From JAKZVK01 sp965237575 (GTDB taxonomy: Bacteria > Acidobacteriota > Terriglobia > Bryobacterales > UBA6623), in NCBI GenBank assembly GCA_965237575.1, contig CBDEGI010000004.1, forward strand, positions 1,674,001 to 1,738,000: DNA of 64,000 nucleotides, given 5' to 3'. Each line of letters begins with the position of its first letter. The stretch's first letter is position 1. This document shows positions 33,949 to 42,538 of this stretch, one piece after another. The notes under the pieces were generated by a model. That model was given only the letters and a program-made list of their open reading frames with translations. It searched no databases and was not told the DNA's origin. The translations under genes and the position numbers were made by a program.

Positions 33949-35205
33949 ATGAGGAGACCGACCCGTTTCCGGCTTGTTTCACTCGCCGTGCTGCTCAGCG
34001 CCGTAGCCGTACTCCCTGGCCAGTTGCTTACGAATGAACAGGCGGATCAATGGCGCGAGCGGATTCGCCGGACCCTATTCGTGCCGAACCCCCTGCCTCC
34101 GCTGGACGGCAAGCTCCACGGTTTCTTCGAAGTCGATGAGAGTGTGGTCGCCGAGCGCGTCACCTACGGGACGCAGTTCGGCATGCGGGTTCCGGCAATT
34201 TTGTACCTGCCTCGGGAGCGGAAGGGCAAAATCCCCGGGCTGATCATCGTCAACGGCCACGGGGGTGACAAGTACAGTTGGTACTCCTTCTACTCGGGGG
34301 TGCTGTACGCGCACGCCGGGGCGGCCGTGCTGACCTACGACCCGGCCGGCGAGGGCGAGCGCAATCCCGAACGTAGGTCCGGCACGCGCGCGCATGACAA
34401 GCTGGAGCGAATTCCCGAGTTGGCTCGCCGCCAGGGCGGCCAGATGATGACCGACGTCATGCAAGCGGTCTCGTACCTCGCCCAGCGGCCCGAAGTCGAC
34501 CCCGCGCGTATAGCCGCCGCCGGCTACTCGATGGGCTCGTTCGTCCTCGCACTGACGGGGGCGGTGGAGCCGCGGTTGAAGGCCTGCGTGCTGGTCGGCG
34601 GGGGAAACCTCGACGGTCCCGGCGAGTACTGGGACAATTCCAAACCCATGTGCCAGGGCATTCCGTACCGCTCCCTCTCGTTTTTGGGCGATCGGGCGGC
34701 GGCACTCTATGCCCTACACGCCCTGCGTGGACCGACTTTACTAATGAACGGGCTCGATGATGCGGTCGTAAACATTCCCAAGACGGGCGAGTCGTTCCTG
34801 GCCGACTTGCGCCGGCGAACCGTCGCGTTGCTGGGAACGGAGAAAGACGCCTTCGAGTACGATTTTGTGCCGGGCGTCAGCCACCGTCCGTTCTTCGTGA
34901 CCAGGCCGGCGACGTTGTGGCTCGAGCGGCGCGTCGATTTCCCCGCTTGGACTCTGGACGGAATCGCCCTGCTGCCCACCACTCACATCAGTGAGTGGGC
35001 GCGAAGCGAAGGGGTCGAGATGGACCCCGGCTACGCCAGCGAGCACCGCGAAGGCGGCACGTGGGCGCTAGGACGTTTCGTCTATGGGGTGCCACGAGAG
35101 AAGCTGAGTGTGTTTTCTCCCGAGCAGTGGGAGCAGGAGAAGGACCGTCTGGTGATCGACTCCTGGGTGCGGCACGCAATGTCCACTCTCGCGGGCGGCC
35201 GCTAG
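33949..35205 (+). CDS. Secreted alpha/beta hydrolase (acetyl-xylan-esterase-like)
   Basis: The protein has 418 residues with a signal peptide (LVSLAVLLSAVAVLPGQ). The fold shows GLIIVNGHGGDKYSWYSF (oxyanion region), nucleophile GYSMGS, acid NGLDDAVV and histidine in PGVSHRPFF. The layout (RVPAILYLPRERKGKIPG before the HG motif) is that of acetyl-xylan-esterase-like carbohydrate esterases and dienelactone-hydrolase relatives of acidobacteria. It is convergent with the D-threonine-aldolase-like gene, 16 bp away. The exact ester is unknown. Confidence 0.8.
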   Translation: MRRPTRFRLVSLAVLLSAVAVLPGQLLTNEQADQWRERIRRTLFVPNPLPPLDGKLHGFFEVDESVVAERVTYGTQFGMRVPAILYLPRERKGKIPGLIIVNGHGGDKYSWYSFYSGVLYAHAGAAVLTYDPAGEGERNPERRSGTRAHDKLERIPELARRQGGQMMTDVMQAVSYLAQRPEVDPARIAAAGYSMGSFVLALTGAVEPRLKACVLVGGGNLDGPGEYWDNSKPMCQGIPYRSLSFLGDRAAALYALHALRGPTLLMNGLDDAVVNIPKTGESFLADLRRRTVALLGTEKDAFEYDFVPGVSHRPFFVTRPATLWLERRVDFPAWTLDGIALLPTTHISEWARSEGVEMDPGYASEHREGGTWALGRFVYGVPREKLSVFSPEQWEQEKDRLVIDSWVRHAMSTLAGGR

Positions 35206-35221
35206 CTAGCCTAGCCCGACT

Positions 35222-36406
35222 TCACTGAACCCGGCCCCGCCCGGCCACCGGCCACACAGCCTCCACGAGGCCCTTCCTGACGGCGTAGGCGACATCGTGC
35301 AGGTTAATCATCATGCCCTGATGCTGTGGGACCACCGAAAGCCTCTCTCCGACCCGAAACTTGTGGCTGGACTCGCTGACATCGACGTGGCCATGCTCTA
35401 CCGACATTCCATAGATCTTGGCGTCCGGGTGCTCGACGATGTGTCCGTAGGGGTTCGAGGGCCGGCTTTGAAACGTCTTCTGTCCCCCGTCGATGATGAT
35501 GCGATCCGGGGTCGGCGTACTGACCACCGTAACGATCATGCGCGTTGCGCAGGTGATCGCGTTCGGCGGATTGCTTCCACCGATGCGCCGCATCCCTTCG
35601 AAAATGTACGACCCACTGCGGGTGACCGTACAGCCTATCTGCTTGGAGATGGCCTCGTGGCCTGTTCCGCCTCCACTGATTTCGTCGATGGGCAAGCCGG
35701 CCTTGCGGAAAAGATCGATCGTCTCATCGAAGAAGGGCTTCGCCTCTAACCGGCTGGGATAGGTCATCACTCCTTGCAGGTCGAGCTTGGGCAGCTTGGA
35801 GACTTTTTGTGCCAACTCCACCGCCGCCTGCGGTGATTGCACGCCGGTTCGCTTGCCGCCTATATCCAGCTCGACCAGCACACGAATCGAGCCGCCATCT
35901 TTCTGAAGCTGTTCGGAGATGCCACTCGCGGTCGTCTCCGAATCGACGGCCACCGTCATACGGGCGCGCTTGCAAAGACGAGCCAACCGAATGAGCTTCT
36001 GCTTGCCGACGATGTTGTAGGGCACCAGGATGTTCTCACGCACGCCGCCGTTCACCATCACCTCAGCCTCGCCCAACTTCTGGCAACAAATGCCGACTGC
36101 GCCTTCGCGCAACTGCATGTGAGCGATCTCAGGGATCTTGTGTGTCTTGATGTGGACCTGGAGGGCGATGTCCGCCTTGCGGCACACCTGTTGCATGCCG
36201 CTGATGTTGTTTTCCAGGACATCGAGGTCGACGACCACCGCCGGGGTATCGAGGTCATCGACGGTGCGGATGTTGCCCCCGCGAGAGGCCAGCGCGTTGG
36301 GACCGGCCCCGGTGCCGGCCAAGCCGGCCGTGGTAAGGGCGCTTACGGATCGTAGGTAGGAGCGGCGGCTGAGCCCTTTGCGTGTGCCGGATACGTTCTT
36401 TTTCAT
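35222..36406 (-). CDS. Tat-exported D-threonine-aldolase/D-serine-dehydratase-like PLP enzyme
   Basis: The protein has 394 residues. A twin-arginine signal (SRRSYLRSVSALTTAGLAG) precedes an alanine-racemase-type barrel, with the PLP lysine in VHIKTHKIPEIA and the phosphate-binding GGGTG. The C-terminal metal site of the family is H-x-C or H-x-D before NL(Y/H)D. Here it reads PQHQGMMINLHD, so the second ligand is Gly. Either metal use differs or activity is lost. It lies 154 bp downstream of the amidohydrolase gene in the same direction, which fits a D-amino-acid or N-acyl derivative pathway outside the cytoplasm. Confidence 0.85.
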   Translation of the reverse strand: MKKNVSGTRKGLSRRSYLRSVSALTTAGLAGTGAGPNALASRGGNIRTVDDLDTPAVVVDLDVLENNISGMQQVCRKADIALQVHIKTHKIPEIAHMQLREGAVGICCQKLGEAEVMVNGGVRENILVPYNIVGKQKLIRLARLCKRARMTVAVDSETTASGISEQLQKDGGSIRVLVELDIGGKRTGVQSPQAAVELAQKVSKLPKLDLQGVMTYPSRLEAKPFFDETIDLFRKAGLPIDEISGGGTGHEAISKQIGCTVTRSGSYIFEGMRRIGGSNPPNAITCATRMIVTVVSTPTPDRIIIDGGQKTFQSRPSNPYGHIVEHPDAKIYGMSVEHGHVDVSESSHKFRVGERLSVVPQHQGMMINLHDVAYAVRKGLVEAVWPVAGRGRVQ

Positions 36407-36560
36407 AGCTTTGCTCTCGTCTCTAGACAGTTTCGTCGTTGCGCTGATGGTGGAGATCCCTATTCAGACCACCGGGCCGCCCAATCGTACACCGCCGCCT
36501 GTGGTCAAAGCAATGCAGTCGGCCCGCAATGTTCGCCCGGAAATGCGACGCTAATGCGGT

Positions 36561-37772
36561 CTACTGTTCCAGCAGCGGTATGTCCGGTGGATCAAAGTAG
36601 TCGCCTGACGACTCGGGCCGCGGCAGCACTCCCACCTGTCGGCCGCCACGGAAGATATAGCGCGGTTCAAGCTGCCGGTGGCCGATCTCCGTTACGCCAA
36701 ACGTATCGGTCAACTCGAAGTCCCCTTCCTGCATCTCCAGAACCACCGCGTCCGCTGAAGCCCCGGCCTGCAGGGTCCCGATCTCGCCGCTCATCCCGAG
36801 GATCTCCGCCGGGATACTCGTCACGCGGCTGATCGTTTCGTCCAGCTCCATTTCGAGGTGTAGGAACTTGTTCATCGTAGTGACCAGGTCGAATACCGGT
36901 CCGTGCAAGTTGTAAGTGTGGAGGTCGCTCGATATTGTGTCGGGCACGACGCCTTGCTTCATGGCCGAGCGGGCGATCTGAAACGTAAAGCTTCCGCGGC
37001 CGTGGCCAATGTCGAGCCGCAGCCCTTGTTCGATTTTCTTACGCACCTCGGGCAGCACCTGAGAGTCGTCGTCGATGATGCCGCCCGCGCCATGTCCGTG
37101 GAAGCAATGCGTCAGGATGTCGCCAGGCCGCAGTTCGTCGAGTATCCTCTGCGTCCCCAGGCTTGACAGCGGCGAATGGACCATCAGGGGCAGGCCCACC
37201 GCGTCCGCCGCTTCGCGGGCCCGCTTCAGCGCCTCCATTTCGTTCTCGCCCCCAGCCGCGAGGAAGTGCGACAGCCGTATCTTCACGCCGAGAATGCGGT
37301 CGCGGTTGGCCTCGATCATCTTCACCGCCGCGCCCACGTCGCAGTACTGCAACTCCTCGAGCTCGCCCAACGGCGGTTGTGTCTCCTGGCCGCTGACCAA
37401 GCCGAGCCCCGAGATGTTCAGGAGCGCGAAGAGCCGCGTGTCGCAAACGTCGATGACGTAGTTGCGAAAGCCGGGAAAGGTGAGTGCACCGCTCGACCCC
37501 GCATCGAGGGCCGTCGTCACGCCTCGTGCCAGGCAGGTCGGATCGACTTCGATGCCGTAGTGCGTCACGCCCGAGAAAACGTGCACGTGCAGGTCGATGA
37601 AGCCCGGCGTAACCAACAGGCCGCCGACGTCGATGACGTGTTTCGCCTCGGCTTCCGCGGCGGCGTCAAGGACGGCAGCCACACGGCCACCCGTGATGGC
37701 AACGTCTTTCTTCTCATGGATGCCGGCGGCGGGATCGATGAGTGTTCCATTCTTGAGCAACAGATCGTACAA
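36561..37772 (-). CDS. Amidohydrolase/deacetylase, dihydroorotase-like metallohydrolase
   Basis: The protein has 403 residues, starting at TTG 37772 with GGAAGGA eight bases upstream. The metal site is complete: HVHVF, carboxylated Lys in GVKIRLSH, His in LMVHS, His in THCFHGHG and Asp in SSDLH. The final strands (FRGGRQVG) re-form the composite beta-sandwich. Relatives hydrolyse cyclic amides or N-acyl amino acids. It has no signal peptide. It may supply the D-threonine-aldolase-like enzyme downstream. Confidence 0.88.
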   Translation of the reverse strand: MYDLLLKNGTLIDPAAGIHEKKDVAITGGRVAAVLDAAAEAEAKHVIDVGGLLVTPGFIDLHVHVFSGVTHYGIEVDPTCLARGVTTALDAGSSGALTFPGFRNYVIDVCDTRLFALLNISGLGLVSGQETQPPLGELEELQYCDVGAAVKMIEANRDRILGVKIRLSHFLAAGGENEMEALKRAREAADAVGLPLMVHSPLSSLGTQRILDELRPGDILTHCFHGHGAGGIIDDDSQVLPEVRKKIEQGLRLDIGHGRGSFTFQIARSAMKQGVVPDTISSDLHTYNLHGPVFDLVTTMNKFLHLEMELDETISRVTSIPAEILGMSGEIGTLQAGASADAVVLEMQEGDFELTDTFGVTEIGHRQLEPRYIFRGGRQVGVLPRPESSGDYFDPPDIPLLEQ

Positions 37773-37824
37773 AGTGGAGTCCTTCCTTTCCCTGATGCAC
37801 GCCGCTTCGGCCTGACCCTCCACC

Positions 37825-39363
37825 TTACCGGATCGTCCGCGTCGGCTCTAGCGTGCCCACCGGCAGCGAGATCGTTAACGTGGCACCTTCACCCAGTCGG
37901 CTCGACGCAGTGAGGGAACCGCCGTGGCGATCAACAATCTGTTGCGCTACGGGCAAGCCCATCCCCATGGCGACGCGTCCCTTCTCGGAACTGAAGCCGA
38001 GCTCGAATAGCGTCGCTAGCTTCTCCGGATGAATCCCCGGGCCCGAGTCGGTCACTTCCACACGGACGTTGGGCCCCTCGGTCTCGGTTCGAAGCCGCAG
38101 CGTTCCCTGCCCGGCCATGGCTTCAAAGGCGTTCTTGAGCAGGGTATAGAAGACTTGATTCAACTCTTGGGGCCGGCACACAATAGCAGGAATGTCGCCG
38201 TACTCGCGGATCACCTCAACACGCCCCCTTGTCTCCGACGGCACCAACGCCAACGCGCCGTCGAGCGACTTGCCGAGATCGATCCGCTGCAACTCGGCTC
38301 CGTCAAGCTGAGCGAAGTCCCGCAGCGAACGAACTAGCCCCGAGATGCGGTCGAGGGCTTGGCGCGCCGATGCCCCGCTCTCGCTCAACAGGCCCAGCAG
38401 TTGCGAGACCCGTGAACTGTTCACGTCCGAAGCCCCTACTTGTTCATTTAGCTTGTGGGCGCATTTCTCAACCGTGTCGACGCTGCTGCGAATCACACCC
38501 GCCGGATTATTCATCTCGTGGGCGACTCCCGCGACGAGACCTCGCACGGCGGACATCTTGCTCTCCATGATCATCTCCGCCTGCCGTTCCTTGATCTCGA
38601 AATTCGCGACTTCCAGGTCCACTGCGTCCTGAATCGTTCTCCGGGCGGCCCGTGCCAAGAGTGTGAGCGAGGTCCCCACGAACAAGAGAATGATTGCCTG
38701 AATGACAAGAACGCCCGGATTGAGCGCCGGCGAGTTGGCATGCTCGTAGTAGCTAGAGGTAATCGTGAGTCCCGGACCATTGAATATGAGAACAACAAGC
38801 ACCGCGTGGACAGCGAAGACGCTCAGTGTCATCAGAGCCGGATAGAGTGGGCGGAGGGCGATGCTATTGATAACGATCAGCAGTAGGCCGACTCCGAAAA
38901 GCCCCCCTTTGACAATCGGGGCCGGCGACGGAGAGCCTTCAGGAATATTGAGCCACCACAGTGTGGGCAGCGCGGCGAGATAGATCGTGTCCGACACGAT
39001 CACGCCGAGCCCCACCTGCGACAGGCGTAGCTTCCTTCGGGCCAGCGTGAGCCCGTACCACACCATCCCTCCGATCGTACCGGCGAGCACGATAACCGCT
39101 ATGGCCTCCAGCTCGCTCTCGGCGATCACGCCCAGCGGGATTACGCCCCATAGCTGTAGCACCGACAGCCCCACGGCGATCCCCAACGCCGCCAGCCGAG
39201 TGATGAGCGCCCACACGAGCACGCGCGCTTCACGGGCCCGCAGGATCTGCTCAGCCCGGCTCAGTTCGGGTTCGGCGCCGGGCGCGTTGTCGGTCACGGT
39301 TGTCACTGTCTTGTCTCGGAAACGAAGCGATGCAGGCCTAGCCGGCCGGGAGGCCCATGCCAC
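37825..39363 (-). CDS. Membrane sensor histidine kinase
   Basis: The protein has 512 residues. About six transmembrane helices (residues ~50-225) act as the sensor. A coiled-coil follows, then the phosphoacceptor GVAHEMNNPAGVI, N box LNQVFYTLLKNAFEAM, G1 DSGPGI and G2 GMGLPVAQQ. The H box EMNNP type and the helical sensor resemble kinases that control redox or stress responses. No response regulator is adjacent, so it is an orphan. The start (GTG 39363) is uncertain. It lies 12 bp after the gamma-glutamyltransferase stop. Confidence 0.9.
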   Translation of the reverse strand: MAWASRPARPASLRFRDKTVTTVTDNAPGAEPELSRAEQILRAREARVLVWALITRLAALGIAVGLSVLQLWGVIPLGVIAESELEAIAVIVLAGTIGGMVWYGLTLARRKLRLSQVGLGVIVSDTIYLAALPTLWWLNIPEGSPSPAPIVKGGLFGVGLLLIVINSIALRPLYPALMTLSVFAVHAVLVVLIFNGPGLTITSSYYEHANSPALNPGVLVIQAIILLFVGTSLTLLARAARRTIQDAVDLEVANFEIKERQAEMIMESKMSAVRGLVAGVAHEMNNPAGVIRSSVDTVEKCAHKLNEQVGASDVNSSRVSQLLGLLSESGASARQALDRISGLVRSLRDFAQLDGAELQRIDLGKSLDGALALVPSETRGRVEVIREYGDIPAIVCRPQELNQVFYTLLKNAFEAMAGQGTLRLRTETEGPNVRVEVTDSGPGIHPEKLATLFELGFSSEKGRVAMGMGLPVAQQIVDRHGGSLTASSRLGEGATLTISLPVGTLEPTRTIR

Positions 39364-39375
39364 AGGAAGCAGCCC

Positions 39376-41175
39376 TTACCAACCCATCACATAATCGTCC
39401 TTGGCCGGGCTTACCCCCCCCATCAACACCCCCCGCTCGGCGTCAACCATGACCATCTTCACGGCACCCGCACCGGAGGGCTGTTGTTCATAGGGCGGCT
39501 GCATGGGCCGCACCTCGATGCGATGTCCCTTTGCAGCCAAGGCCTCTCCAATCCGATCCGCCAAAACTTTAGGCACCACCAACCCGTCGCCAACGGTTTG
39601 CGGATACATCGCCGCGCCGAACGCCGTGCTGCGGACCGTCGCCGCCTCGACCGCCTGCTGGATGTTCATGCCAAACACAACCACATTCAGAAAAGCCTGC
39701 AGCATCGCCTGCGGCTGGTTGTCGCCTCCCGGCGTATTCCAAGCGAGATACGGCTTCCCGTTCTTCATCGCTAGCGCGGGATTGACAGTGTGACGCGTCC
39801 TCTTGCCGGGAACGAGCACATTCACGTCGTCCTCATCCAGGCCGAAGTACGGCATGCGGTTGTTCAGCACGTAGCCACCACCCTCGACTACCATCCCGCT
39901 GCCGAACGTGCTGTTCACGCTGTGCGTCACCGATACCAGGTTGCCGTAGCGGTCGGCGATCGAGAACGACGACGTTTCGCCGTCGCTGCCACCGGAATCG
40001 CCCGGCTTGATCGGCTGCGGACCGTCTTCGTAAGCGGCCTTGTGTCCCGCCAGCACGGCCTTCCCTGCCCTCGGGTCGCCGGGAGGCGGCGGCTTTAACG
40101 CGCGATCTTTGCGGATCAGGCTGCGGCGCTTCTCGGCGTAGTCCTTCGACAGCAACTCATCCACCGGCATGTCTTTCGCGAATCGCGCGTCGGCGATATA
40201 TTGATTCCGGTCGGCGAAGGCGAGCTTGAGCGCTTCAGTAAGCACATGCACGTACTCGGCCGAGTTGTGACTCAGCGCGGCGAGATCATATCCCTCCAAG
40301 ATATTCAAGGCCATCAGCATTACGATGCCCTGCGAGTTGGGCGCGCTCTGGTAAACGTCAAGGCCTGCGTAGGTCGTCTTGATCGGGTCAGCCTGCTCGG
40401 CCCGATAGTCAGCGAGGTCTTCGTAGCGCAGAAGCCCTTTCTGCTTCTTATAGAAGTCCGCGGAGAGACGAGCCAGACGGCCTCGGTAGAACGCGTCGGC
40501 GCCTTCTTTGGCGATGGTCTCGAGCGACCGCGCCAAGTCGTTCTGAACGAAGACATCGCCCGCGTCGTATGGCCCGCCGTTCTTGAGCAACGCCTTCACC
40601 GATGTCGGGAACGGCGAGATCTTCGGAATGGCGGTGCGGTGATAGCTCGACGCCCAGAACGACAGCGGATGCCCCTTCGCCGCCTCGACCGCCGGCTTGA
40701 GCAGCGTGGCGTAGTCCATCGTGCCGTATTGCCGGAGCGCCAGGTCGAACCCACCGACCGCCCCCGGCACGTCAGTCGAGAACGGCCCGGCATCCGGGAT
40801 CGTCCCCAGTTTGCGGTAGAAGTCCGCCGTGGCGAGCTTGGGGGCCGGGCCCGTGCCGTTGATGAAGATCACACGGTCTTCTTTCGCGATGTAGGCGAGG
40901 ATGAATCCGTCGCCGCCGATGCCGGCCTGGTGCTGCTCCACCACGCTGGTCATGTAGAAGGCCGCGACGGCGGCGTCAATGGCATTGCCGCCGGCCTCGA
41001 GCGCCTTGATCGCGGCACGGCACTCCAGTGGATGCTCGGCCGCGACCATCCCGTTCGTCCCCATCACCACCGTTCGCCAGAACGGACGATCGGCGGGCCG
41101 CTCGGCCGCCAACCCGGCCACGAGCCCGGCAATGGCTACGGCAAACATGAGCGCGCCCACAATCTTTCGTTTCAT
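39376..41175 (-). CDS. ggt: Gamma-glutamyltransferase, exported
   Basis: The protein has 599 residues with a signal peptide (GALMFAVAIAGLVAGLA). The large subunit carries NGTGPAP and the usual substrate-binding arginine region. The autoprocessing site is ETSSFSIADRYGNLVSVTHS, where the Thr becomes the N-terminal nucleophile of the small subunit. FGSGMVVEGGGYVLNNRM follows as in the family. The enzyme moves or hydrolyses the gamma-glutamyl group of glutathione in the periplasm. It probably forms a unit with the histidine kinase just downstream. Confidence 0.94.
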   Translation of the reverse strand: MKRKIVGALMFAVAIAGLVAGLAAERPADRPFWRTVVMGTNGMVAAEHPLECRAAIKALEAGGNAIDAAVAAFYMTSVVEQHQAGIGGDGFILAYIAKEDRVIFINGTGPAPKLATADFYRKLGTIPDAGPFSTDVPGAVGGFDLALRQYGTMDYATLLKPAVEAAKGHPLSFWASSYHRTAIPKISPFPTSVKALLKNGGPYDAGDVFVQNDLARSLETIAKEGADAFYRGRLARLSADFYKKQKGLLRYEDLADYRAEQADPIKTTYAGLDVYQSAPNSQGIVMLMALNILEGYDLAALSHNSAEYVHVLTEALKLAFADRNQYIADARFAKDMPVDELLSKDYAEKRRSLIRKDRALKPPPPGDPRAGKAVLAGHKAAYEDGPQPIKPGDSGGSDGETSSFSIADRYGNLVSVTHSVNSTFGSGMVVEGGGYVLNNRMPYFGLDEDDVNVLVPGKRTRHTVNPALAMKNGKPYLAWNTPGGDNQPQAMLQAFLNVVVFGMNIQQAVEAATVRSTAFGAAMYPQTVGDGLVVPKVLADRIGEALAAKGHRIEVRPMQPPYEQQPSGAGAVKMVMVDAERGVLMGGVSPAKDDYVMGW

Positions 41176-41270
41176 ACGAGAGCCTCCGCGAGTCGGTCAC
41201 TATTATCGGGTATCCTGTAGCCCGTAGGCCTCGACCGCGCATCCAGGCCCGTCACGGAGCGACCTATCTA

Positions 41271-42443
41271 ATGAAAAGACCCTCGACGACCCCACCAATC
41301 TTGCTTGCCTCAGCCCTGACCGCGATACTCGCGGCCGCTCTCGCATGCAGCCAACCCGCCCCCGAAACTGGCCCGCCGGGCCCCGAACAAACGCCGTTGT
41401 GGGTCGCCGGCGAGGACGGTTACCACACCTACCGCATCCCCGCCCTGCTTACCACCCAGCAAGGCAGCCTGCTCGCTTTCTGTGAGGGACGCCGCAATAA
41501 CCCGCGCGACCACGGCGACATCGACCTGCTCATCAAGCGCAGCACCGACGGCGGCGAGACCTGGTCCGCGCACCAGATCATCTACGAGGAGGGCGGCGAG
41601 GAGGAGGTCACCATCGGCAACCCGAGCCCCGTCGTCGATCAAACCACCGGCACGATCTGGATGCCCTTTTGCCGCAACAACAAAGAGGTGCTGCTCACCA
41701 AGAGCACCGACGATGGCCTCACCTGGTCCGAACCCGTCAACATTTCCAAGGGCATTGTCAGACCCGGCTGGGTGTGGGTGGCTACCGGCCCCGGCACCAG
41801 CATTCAGCTCGAACGCGGTCCTCACAAGGGCCGCCTCGTGATCCCCACCGACCACGGCGTGATGGTCGGCGAGCAGCGCATCATGCACTCGCACGTTTTC
41901 TTCAGCGACGACCACGGCGAGACCTGGCAGCTTGGCGGCCTGCTGCCCGAGCACACCGACGAAGCGCAAGTCGTCGAACTGGCCGACGGCGAACTGCTAC
42001 TCAACATGCGCAGCTATTGGGGACGCGTCGCCAAACGCGCCGACCGCGACGGCAAGCGCGCCCTGGCCCGGAGCTCGGATGGCGGCGTCACATGGGGCGA
42101 GTTGGTTTTCGACGAAACGCTGATCGAGCCGATTTGCCAGGCGAGCTTCCTGCGCTACACCGATTCCGCATCGGGCGGCAAGAACCGTCTGCTGTTTTCG
42201 AATCCGGCGAGCAAGACCGACCGCATCAACATGACCGTCCGGCTGAGCTATGACGAGGGCAAGACCTGGCCGGTCGCGAGGTCGCTGTACGAGGGCAAGT
42301 CCGCCTACTCGTCGTTGGCCGTGCTGCCCGACAAGACCATCGCCTGTTTGTATGAACGCGGTGAGGGACGCTACAGCGAGAACCTGTACCTGGCCCGCTT
42401 CACGCTCGCTTGGCTCACGGATGGGGCCGAGGCGCTGCCGTAG
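41271..42443 (+). CDS. Exo-sialidase-like lipoprotein (GH33 type)
   Basis: The protein has 390 residues. The signal ends in LAAALAC, a lipobox. The propeller starts with the YRIPAL motif (arginine-triad residue) and has five Asp boxes: STDGGETW, STDDGLTW, SDDHGETW, SSDGGVTW and SYDEGKTW. HGDIDLL supplies the acid and SAYSSLAVLPD the nucleophilic Tyr region. It would release sialic-acid-like sugars at the cell surface. No sialic-acid catabolic genes are in the window, so another ulosonic acid is possible. Confidence 0.88.
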   Translation: MKRPSTTPPILLASALTAILAAALACSQPAPETGPPGPEQTPLWVAGEDGYHTYRIPALLTTQQGSLLAFCEGRRNNPRDHGDIDLLIKRSTDGGETWSAHQIIYEEGGEEEVTIGNPSPVVDQTTGTIWMPFCRNNKEVLLTKSTDDGLTWSEPVNISKGIVRPGWVWVATGPGTSIQLERGPHKGRLVIPTDHGVMVGEQRIMHSHVFFSDDHGETWQLGGLLPEHTDEAQVVELADGELLLNMRSYWGRVAKRADRDGKRALARSSDGGVTWGELVFDETLIEPICQASFLRYTDSASGGKNRLLFSNPASKTDRINMTVRLSYDEGKTWPVARSLYEGKSAYSSLAVLPDKTIACLYERGEGRYSENLYLARFTLAWLTDGAEALP

Positions 42444-42474
42444 CGAGCCGGCTATGCACGCCGTAATGTAGGGT

Positions 42475-42538
42475 CACGGCATGCCGTGCCCGGCGAACGG
42501 GCGACTTGACCCGAACACGGGCACAGCATGCTGTGCCC
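42475..42538. repeat. Two palindromes between convergent genes, probable bidirectional terminator
   Basis: CACGGCATGCCGTG (42475-42488) and GGGCACAGCATGCTGTGCCC (42519-42538) are perfect palindromes. The second touches the ligA stop codon. The motif family recurs at 33165. Hairpins here could stop transcription from both sides, though no T-tract follows. Confidence 0.6.
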
